The position numbers were made by a program, and so were the translations under genes. This document shows positions 14,476 to 19,032 of a stretch of 19,032 bases of DNA, one piece after another (the stretch's first letter is position 1; every line of letters starts with the position of its first letter). The stretch comes from an uncultured Ruminococcus sp. (lineage in GTDB: Bacteria > Bacillota > Clostridia > Oscillospirales > CAG-272). Location of the stretch: assembly GCA_902778205.1 (NCBI GenBank), contig CACYWX010000080.1:1-19032 (forward strand), written 5' to 3'. Below the pieces are notes generated by a model. That model did no database searches and was not told where the DNA came from. It was given only the letters and a program-made list of their open reading frames with translations.

Positions 14476-15555
14476 TCATTCCCCTTTGCCGATTACGAAC
14501 CGGGCGTCGTGGGACAGGATCCCGCGCACCGCGGAAACCAGCTCCGACGCCACAGCTTCCGCGTTCTCCGCCGGTCCGGCCTGCTCCGCTCTCACCTGCC
14601 AGTCCGCCATCGTCTCCCCGTCCTCCGCCGTCACGGACACCGGCATGGAGAAGGATGCGCTGAAAACCGCCGTCCGCTCTCCCCGGCTGTTGGGAGACAT
14701 GGTGAAGCTGGCCAGGGTCACGTCCACACCGTCGATGGCGCAGACCGCGCCGCCCTCTCCGATGACCGTGTCCGCCGCCGCGATGCCGGGAGCCGCCGCC
14801 GCGATTTTCATCCCCGCCAGCTCTCCTTCCACGCGGATCAGAGCGCCGCTGTCCTCCCGGAAGGTGCCGTACACCGTGGATTGTATTCCGACAGAAAGAT
14901 TTCCGCCGGCCGTGGTCTTCTCCGGCTCCGGATCACCTGAGGATGCCTGCTCCGTGCCGGTATAGACATACTGCGCGTCGGGAGCTCCGGGCAGGTCCCC
15001 GACGAGCGTCTCACTGTCCGGAACCCTCTGCCGCCAGACCAGGTCGTCGTTGGCGATGCCGCCGGAGAAATCGGGCATCCCGGTCAGGTCACCGTCGTTC
15101 CTGCCGCCCCGCCACACCAAATCGTCGTTCGCCAGGGGATTGTCCCCCCGGACCGACGACACATGGCCGAACAGCCCCGTCGATTCCTCCACCGTCAGGG
15201 GCCGCACGATCACGGGATAATCCAGATGGAGCGACATGGCCGGGGCGGGCTCGGCAGCCGGGAAGAACAGCGTCTCCCCCGTCTCCATGGTGCAGGTGTA
15301 TCCCGCCGGAGCGTTGATTTCCCCCGCCAGAAGGACCGCGCTCATCCCGAAAGCGGCAATTACAATGGCAGCGGCTGCGGCGCGCATCCTACGAACCATC
15401 CCGATCCGGCCCGCCCGGTTCAGACTGCTGCCCGCTCCATCCTTTCGCTCCGCCGCAGCCGTCACCCTCGCCCGCAGTCTTTCCGCCGCTTCCGGGCCGG
15501 GGCCGATGCCGTCCCAGAGGGTCCTCAGTCCGTCTTCCGTCTTCATATCAGTCAC
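14476..15555 (-). CDS. Membrane-anchored probable anti-sigma factor / sigma-linked surface protein
   Basis: 359 residues starting MTDMKTEDGLRTLWDGIGPG. A cytoplasmic N-terminus of about 55 residues is followed by one transmembrane helix (about 59-78, AAAAAIVIAAFGMSAVLLAG) and a large outside part. No HxxxCxxC zinc motif is present, so it is not a ZAS-type anti-sigma. The layout is that of the DUF4179/RsgI-like proteins paired with ECF sigma genes in clostridia. The start overlaps the sigma gene by eight bases, so it is almost certainly a cotranscribed partner. The outside part has the octapeptide ANDDLVWR twice, 26 residues apart (142-149 and 168-175), in a Gly/Asp-rich linker, then a beta-rich domain (about 220-355). 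The signal it senses cannot be told. Confidence 0.7.
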   Translation of the reverse strand: MTDMKTEDGLRTLWDGIGPGPEAAERLRARVTAAAERKDGAGSSLNRAGRIGMVRRMRAAAAAIVIAAFGMSAVLLAGEINAPAGYTCTMETGETLFFPAAEPAPAMSLHLDYPVIVRPLTVEESTGLFGHVSSVRGDNPLANDDLVWRGGRNDGDLTGMPDFSGGIANDDLVWRQRVPDSETLVGDLPGAPDAQYVYTGTEQASSGDPEPEKTTAGGNLSVGIQSTVYGTFREDSGALIRVEGELAGMKIAAAAPGIAAADTVIGEGGAVCAIDGVDVTLASFTMSPNSRGERTAVFSASFSMPVSVTAEDGETMADWQVRAEQAGPAENAEAVASELVSAVRGILSHDARFVIGKGE

Positions 15556-16060
15556 CCAGCCTTTCCCTCAGCAGCTTTCTCGCCTCGCTGAGCCAGTTCC
15601 GCACCGTGGAGGACGGTCTTTTCAGGAATCCGGCGATCTCCTCCGTGCGGTAGCCCTCGTAATAGTGCAGATACACCGCCGCCCGGTACCGCTCCGGGAG
15701 CGCCTCCACCGCGTCCCACAGCCGCCGCTTTTCCTCGTCCGCCTCTCCTCCCTCCGCGGCGGCGAATTCCTCTCTATCCCCCGCCTCCGCTAAGGCCTCC
15801 AGGCTTTCGTTCTTTCTGGAAGCCCGCCGCAACATGGACCGGCACACGTTGCAGGCCGTCCGGATCAGCCAGGCCTTCTCGTGCTCCTCGCTCTCAAACG
15901 CCGGAGAGGACCGGATCAGCGCGAGGAAGGTGTCCGCCGCCGCGTCTTCCGTATCCGCCGTGTTTTTCATGTATGTCCGGCACACCCGCCAGACCGTGGG
16001 CATCTGCCGGTCGTAGACAGCCGCGATCTCCTCGGGCGTCCGGCTTGCTTTTCGGTTCAT
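15548..16060 (-). CDS. ECF-type RNA polymerase sigma factor
   Basis: 170 residues from ATG 16060, with AAAGGGGG about nine bases upstream. Region 2 covers about residues 13-80 (VYDRQMPTVWRVCRTYMKNT, then DTEDAAADTFLALI and HEKAWLIRTACNVCRSMLRR). Region 4 covers about 112-168 (LWDAVEALPERYRAAVYLHY, YRTEEIAGFLKRPSSTVRNW, SEARKLLRERLGD). No sigma-1 or sigma-3 domain is present. A variable acidic linker (EFAAAEGGEADEEKRR) joins the two. It directs RNA polymerase to a small regulon, often including its own operon. The following gene overlaps by eight bases and is the probable anti-sigma factor. I did not find a convincing autoregulated ECF promoter upstream. Confidence 0.93.
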   Translation of the reverse strand: MNRKASRTPEEIAAVYDRQMPTVWRVCRTYMKNTADTEDAAADTFLALIRSSPAFESEEHEKAWLIRTACNVCRSMLRRASRKNESLEALAEAGDREEFAAAEGGEADEEKRRLWDAVEALPERYRAAVYLHYYEGYRTEEIAGFLKRPSSTVRNWLSEARKLLRERLGD

Positions 16061-16195
16061 GTCCGCCGCCCCCTTTCATCAGGAATACGCCTGAGCGGTC
16101 CGGATTGTCGGGGAAACGCGCAATTTTCCGGCGCTGAAATGAAGATTATTTCGATCCGGGAACCTGATTTCCCCGCTCCTCCCGCGTGTCCCCGC

Positions 16196-16232
16196 AAAGA
16201 AAAGAGAGCCGTCGCAGCGGATGCGGCAGCTC
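16196..16232 (-). terminator. Rho-independent terminator of rplM-rpsI
   Basis: Read on the minus strand, GAGCTGCCGCA pairs with TGCGACGGCTC (one mismatch, one G-T pair), followed by TCTTTTCTTT. It lies about 40 bases after the rpsI stop. The plus strand also ends in TTTTT, so it may work both ways. Confidence 0.7.
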
Positions 16233-16270
16233 TTTTTATCTGTCTTTGAATCGAACCCAACCGGGTAAAT

Positions 16271-16672
16271 TCATCTCTTGGAGAACTGGGAAGCCCGACG
16301 AGCGGCCTTGAGACCGTACTTCTTTCTTTCCTTCATTCTCGGGTCTCTGGTGAGGAAACCGGCCTTCTTGAGGAGGGGACGGTAGGTCTCATCAGCGAGG
16401 AGGAGAGCGCGGGCAACGCCGTGACGGATCGCGCCGGCCTGGCCGGAGATGCCGCCGCCGTTGACGTTGGCCACGATGTCGTACTTGCCGGCGGTGTTCG
16501 TAATGCCGAAGGGCTGGTTGATGATGAGCTTCAGGGTCTCGAGCCCGAAATAATCGTCAACGTCGCGGTTGTTGATGGTGATCTTGCCGGAGCCGGGATA
16601 GAGTCTGACGCGCGCGACGGAGCTCTTTCTTCTGCCGGTGCCGTAGAAATAAGGCTTAGCGCTGGTGTACAT
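16271..16672 (-). CDS. rpsI: 30S ribosomal protein S9 (uS9)
   Basis: 133 residues, MYTSAKPYFYGTGRRKSSVA onwards, full length. GTGRRKSSVARVRLYPGSGK (11-30), NVNGGGISGQAGAIRHGVAR, LTRDPRMKERKKYGLKAARR and the invariant C-terminal SKR, which reaches the ribosomal P-site tRNA, are all present. It is the second gene of the universal rplM-rpsI pair, 21 bases after rplM, transcribed from the rplM promoter. Upstream AGGTCAGG is only a modest SD. Confidence 0.98.
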   Translation of the reverse strand: MYTSAKPYFYGTGRRKSSVARVRLYPGSGKITINNRDVDDYFGLETLKLIINQPFGITNTAGKYDIVANVNGGGISGQAGAIRHGVARALLLADETYRPLLKKAGFLTRDPRMKERKKYGLKAARRASQFSKR

Positions 16673-16693
16673 TCTTCAATACCTGACCTTTCC

Positions 16694-17128
16694 TCAAATC
16701 TCGACTTCGTAGGGAACGGGCTTCTGAGCCTGCTGCTTGTGCTCGGAGCCGGCGTAGACCTTCAGGCGGGTGATGGCCTTGTCGCCGATGGAGTTGTGGG
16801 GGAGCATACCCTTCACAGCCAGCTCCATCGCAAACTCGGGGCGGGTCGCCATGAGCTTCCGGTAGGAGGTCTCCTTGAGGCCGCCGATATAGCCGGAGTG
16901 GGTGCGGTAGAACTTCTGGTCGAGCTTCTTGCCGGTCAGGACAGCCTTGTCCGCGTTGATGATGATGACGAACTCGCCGCAGTCAACGTGGGGCGTGAAC
17001 TCCGGACGGTGCTTGCCGCGGAGAATGTTGGCGGCGGTGACGGCGGTCTTGCCGAGGGGCTTTCCGGCCGCGTCGAGGATATACCAGCCGCGTTCAACGG
17101 TTTCAGGCTTTGCCATGTATGTGGACAT
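16694..17128 (-). CDS. rplM: 50S ribosomal protein L13 (uL13)
   Basis: 144 residues, MSTYMAKPETVERGWYILDA onwards, full length. Landmarks are AAGKPLGKTAVTAANILRGK, TPHVDCGEFVIIINADKAVL, YRTHSGYIGGLKETSYRKLM and the conserved VKGMLPHNSIG, then KVYAGSEHKQQAQKP. It binds 23S rRNA early in 50S assembly. The start at ATG 17128 has GGAGG 10 bases upstream; Met5 (17116) is an alternative, but the MSTYMAKP start is usual in clostridia. It heads the rplM-rpsI operon. Confidence 0.98.
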   Translation of the reverse strand: MSTYMAKPETVERGWYILDAAGKPLGKTAVTAANILRGKHRPEFTPHVDCGEFVIIINADKAVLTGKKLDQKFYRTHSGYIGGLKETSYRKLMATRPEFAMELAVKGMLPHNSIGDKAITRLKVYAGSEHKQQAQKPVPYEVEI

Positions 17129-17175
17129 ACTGATGATTCCTCCGATGAAATTGGTAGTTTGAATCGAACGGGGAG

Positions 17176-17204
17176 ATTATACCACAGCCCGGACCGCTTG
17201 TCAA
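17176..17204 (-). promoter_or_regulatory. Consensus sigma-A promoter of rplM-rpsI
   Basis: TTGACA (17199-17204), 17-base spacer, TATAAT (17176-17181): all twelve consensus bases match. An A/T-rich stretch with imperfect dyad symmetry (about 17213-17236) lies just upstream and could act as an UP element. The leader is about 40 bases, too short for a large riboswitch. Confidence 0.93.
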
Positions 17205-17299
17205 CCCTCCGGGAGAAAATAATTCCGATTATTTCAGATTAGCATGGAGAATGCTCGTTTTTTCTGCGTTTTTCATGCAGATCGCCGGAACCCACCGCG

Positions 17300-18052
17300 T
17301 CACGCCAGGGCGGTCCAGAGCTTCCAGGCGTTGATCCCGATGATGAGCAGGCCCACGGAGGCCAGAAGGGGCTTGAGGGGCAGCTTCCGGCACAGCACCG
17401 CCGCCACGGGGGACGCCGCCACGCCTCCCGACAAAAGTCCCAGCACCGCCGGGAGATAGTCCCGAAGGCCGGAGCCGATGGTCAGGAAGAAGGCCGCGCT
17501 CTCCGCCAGCGTCACGAAGAACTCCGCCGCGTTGACGGACCCGATGGTCTCCCGCACCTCATGGTCGGAGGCCACCAGGGTGGAGGTCACCACCGGACCC
17601 CAGCCTCCCCCGCCCAGGGAATCGCTGAAGCCGCCCACCAGCGCCAGAGGATACACGCCGATCCCCACCTTCCGCGGCTCCTTCTCCTTCTTCGAGAAGA
17701 TCTTCGAGAAGATCACGATCCCCATGATGATCAGGTACGCGCTGATGACCGGGGAGATGATCCGGTCGTCCACCGAGGTCAGCACGTAGGCCCCCAGCAC
17801 GCCGCCCAGCATCCCGGGGATCAAGAGGCGCAGGAAGAGCCCCCGGCTGAAATTCTTCATCTTCACGTGGGAGATCCCGGAGGCCAGCGTGGTGAAGATC
17901 TCCGCCACGTGGGTGCAGAAGGACGCCATGGCCGAGGGGATGCCCATGGCCCGCAGCAGGGTGGAGGAGGACACGCCGTAGGCCATGCCCAGGGTCCCGT
18001 CGATCATCTGCGCCGCGAAGCCCGCCAGCAGGGTGATAAAAAAAATCCGCAT
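17300..18052 (-). CDS. TauE/SafE-family sulfite/organosulfonate-type exporter
   Basis: 250 residues from ATG 18052 (MRIFFITLLAGFAAQMIDGT), chosen because AAGGAGAG lies just upstream; the longer frame to 18085 begins within the 5' leader near the promoter. About eight hydrophobic helices are seen in two similar halves. The first half has GFAAQMIDGTLGMAYGVSSS and the second GGFSDSLGGGGWGPVVTSTL, the doubled Gly-rich motif typical of the family. A short Lys/Glu-rich loop (KIFSKKEKEPRKVG) separates the halves. Family members export sulfite, sulfoacetate or related anions; the substrate here is unknown. It is a single-gene unit with its own promoter. Confidence 0.88.
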   Translation of the reverse strand: MRIFFITLLAGFAAQMIDGTLGMAYGVSSSTLLRAMGIPSAMASFCTHVAEIFTTLASGISHVKMKNFSRGLFLRLLIPGMLGGVLGAYVLTSVDDRIISPVISAYLIIMGIVIFSKIFSKKEKEPRKVGIGVYPLALVGGFSDSLGGGGWGPVVTSTLVASDHEVRETIGSVNAAEFFVTLAESAAFFLTIGSGLRDYLPAVLGLLSGGVAASPVAAVLCRKLPLKPLLASVGLLIIGINAWKLWTALA

Positions 18053-18090
18053 AATACAGCTCTCCTTATGATCTTCATAAGTCACTTCGT

Positions 18091-18119
18091 ATTATAGCGG
18101 ATTTGTCTTTCCTTGACAA
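18091..18119 (-). promoter_or_regulatory. Sigma-A promoter of the TauE/SafE gene with operator-like palindrome
   Basis: TTGTCA (18114-18119), 17-base spacer, TATAAT (18091-18096). TTGTC (18103-18107) and GACAA (18115-18119) form an inverted repeat with seven bases between, covering the -35 box and part of the spacer. A repressor could bind there. Confidence 0.75.
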
Positions 18120-18193
18120 GCGGTCCCGCCGGATTTCATCCGTTCATGTCGGATCCCGTCAAGCTCTGTCCCGAACCGCGCAGAGTACCGGAT

Positions 18194-18823
18194 TCACAGC
18201 CTGGACTTCTTCAGCCCGCCCGGCTTGAGGGAGGTGAAGTAAGCCCGCATCCGCTCGTCCGGCTCGATGATGACGCCCACATACCGGTTCCCGTCGAGGA
18301 AAACCAGCCCCAGCGCGTCGTCCGCAAGGAAGGTAGCCGTATAGTCGTAGGAGACGTAACCCTCCTCGGCATACCGGTCTCTCAGCTCAGCCTTTGTGGT
18401 GCCGTCCGCCTTCTTCCTTCTCAGAGGCACCGCCGCCGTCAGCTGCTCCACGCCCAGCATGCACTCCATGACGCCGGGACGCGCGCCCTGGGACCGGAAC
18501 ACGACGAAATCCAGCATCTCCGGGGGCAGCTTTTCCACATTCAGCTCCGCTCCCGCCGCGTAGGCCGTCAAAAGCCCGCTGTCCTCCGCCTCGGCCTTGG
18601 TCCGGACGACGTACTGAAAGCCCGTCATCCGATACCGCACCAGCAGGAACACCGCTGCCACGACGCATCCGATGGTCAAGAGATCAAACAGCCAGGAGAT
18701 CACCCGGATCCCCGCCGCCTGAGCCGCGTGCGGGACCGCGTAGAGGATCCCGCCTCCCACAAGCAGGGCGGCGATGATCATCCCCACCGCCCGCGCGTTC
18801 TTCTGTACCGACACACAACGCAT
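18194..18823 (-). CDS. Two-TM membrane protein of unknown function
   Basis: 209 residues from ATG 18823 (MRCVSVQKNARAVGMIIAAL), chosen because GGAGG lies seven bases upstream; the frame is open to 18943 but the extra part is not protein-like (many Ser/Pro/Cys/Gly). Two hydrophobic helices are at about 13-31 and 42-62, followed by a cytoplasmic domain of about 145 residues with FQYVVRTKAEAEDSGLLTAY, MLDFVVFRSQGARPGVMECM and GLVFLDGNRYVGVIIEPDER. It ends in a basic tail (GGLKKSRL). The layout resembles small membrane proteins with a PH-like or YcxB-like domain, which I cannot confirm. There is no obvious partner: the TauE/SafE gene downstream has its own promoter. Confidence 0.75.
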   Translation of the reverse strand: MRCVSVQKNARAVGMIIAALLVGGGILYAVPHAAQAAGIRVISWLFDLLTIGCVVAAVFLLVRYRMTGFQYVVRTKAEAEDSGLLTAYAAGAELNVEKLPPEMLDFVVFRSQGARPGVMECMLGVEQLTAAVPLRRKKADGTTKAELRDRYAEEGYVSYDYTATFLADDALGLVFLDGNRYVGVIIEPDERMRAYFTSLKPGGLKKSRL

Positions 18824-19032
18824 TGCAAGACCTCCTTCCTCCTCCGCAGGACCGCAGGAATACGGTCCGCGGCTGGTACAGTTTGGGCCTGAGGGATATT
18901 CACTTATAGAAATACTCATAATTAGCTGCACTATGCCCAACAATTAGTTTTTGATCGAACTTTTTCCAAAAAGTTCGTGGGGTGTCGGGGCAACGCCCTG
19001 ACCCGACTGGGTTTCATCAAAGATGAAACCCG
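18824..19032. other. Non-coding right edge with three consecutive hairpins
   Basis: About 210 bases. The first part is the leader of the two-TM protein gene. From 18956 to the end three stem-loops follow each other; they are listed as a repeat feature. I see no start of another gene. Confidence 0.6.
18956..19031. repeat. Tandem hairpins, possible interspersed palindromic repeat or terminator array
   Basis: Stem 1: CGAACTTTTT/AAAAAGTTCG (18956-18977, two-base gap). Stem 2: GTCGGGGC/GCCCTGAC (18984-19002, one G-T pair), in competition with GTCGGG/CCCGAC (18984-19007). Stem 3: GGGTTTCATC/GATGAAACCC (19009-19031). Three strong stems in 76 bases look like a mobile palindromic element; the window ends inside or at its border. 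Confidence 0.5.

Noticed and set aside
14476..15555. Zinc-binding (ZAS) anti-sigma factor.
   Set aside because: The N-terminal region has no HxxxCxxC motif; the partner role rests only on the overlap with the sigma gene and the single membrane helix.
17205..17299. Terminator after the TauE/SafE gene.
   Set aside because: Small dyads such as GAGCAT/ATGCT exist, but the T run follows on the plus strand and not in the direction of the gene; I could not support a terminator.
1..19032. CRISPR array, tRNA or rRNA genes, insertion sequences, retron or other defence genes.
   Set aside because: I looked for regular repeats, cloverleaf-like sequence, transposase motifs and reverse transcriptase or nuclease motifs and saw none.

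Overview
The window joins two unlike halves. From base 1 to about 7,870 it holds part of a tailed-phage (siphovirus-type) structural operon. From about 7,880 to the right end it holds a G+C-rich Bacillota (clostridial, gut Oscillospirales-like) chromosome. I base the clostridial call on an IspH fused to a ribosomal S1 domain downstream of cmk and plsC, on strong Shine-Dalgarno (SD) sites, and on sigma-A promoters close to TTGACA-17-TATAAT. The phage half has lower third-position G+C, and most of its genes have A/T-rich leaders without an SD. That initiation style is typical of Bacteroidota and their phages. The two halves therefore probably come from different genomes.

Phage half, all on the minus strand, so read from right to left: C-terminal part of a head fibre/decoration-type protein (7523 to about 7880), major capsid protein (6332-7507), two head-tail connector/adaptor proteins (5880-6305, 5536-5880), a gp10-like neck protein (5002-5532), a tail-terminator-like protein (4580-5002), the tail tube (3950-4549), a tail assembly chaperone pair (3022-3842) and a tape measure protein running off the left end (1-2936). 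The gene order is canonical and start/stop codons overlap as TAATG. The chaperone pair shows a clear candidate for programmed -1 frameshifting, a run of nine A, which would make a 130+143 residue fusion.

Junction: the reading frame of the host ispH-rpsA gene runs in frame into the phage head protein within the first S1 domain, at the codons for KVGDTV (about 7861-7881). Either the contig is chimeric or this is a real illegitimate recombination event. This is the first thing to resolve before using the window.

Host half, left-going unless stated: rpiR-type regulator, BaiN-like flavoprotein, cmk, plsC and ispH(-S1) lie in one direction, the last four probably as an operon. A 473-residue alanine/glutamate-rich helical protein is divergently transcribed (plus strand) from its own promoter and ends in a hairpin terminator shared with the convergent neighbour. 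Next come an ECF sigma factor and its probable anti-sigma partner, then rplM-rpsI with a perfect consensus promoter. A TauE/SafE exporter has its own promoter with an operator-like palindrome, and a two-TM protein of unknown function follows. The right edge carries three hairpins in a row. I saw no tRNA, rRNA, CRISPR array, transposase or integrase.
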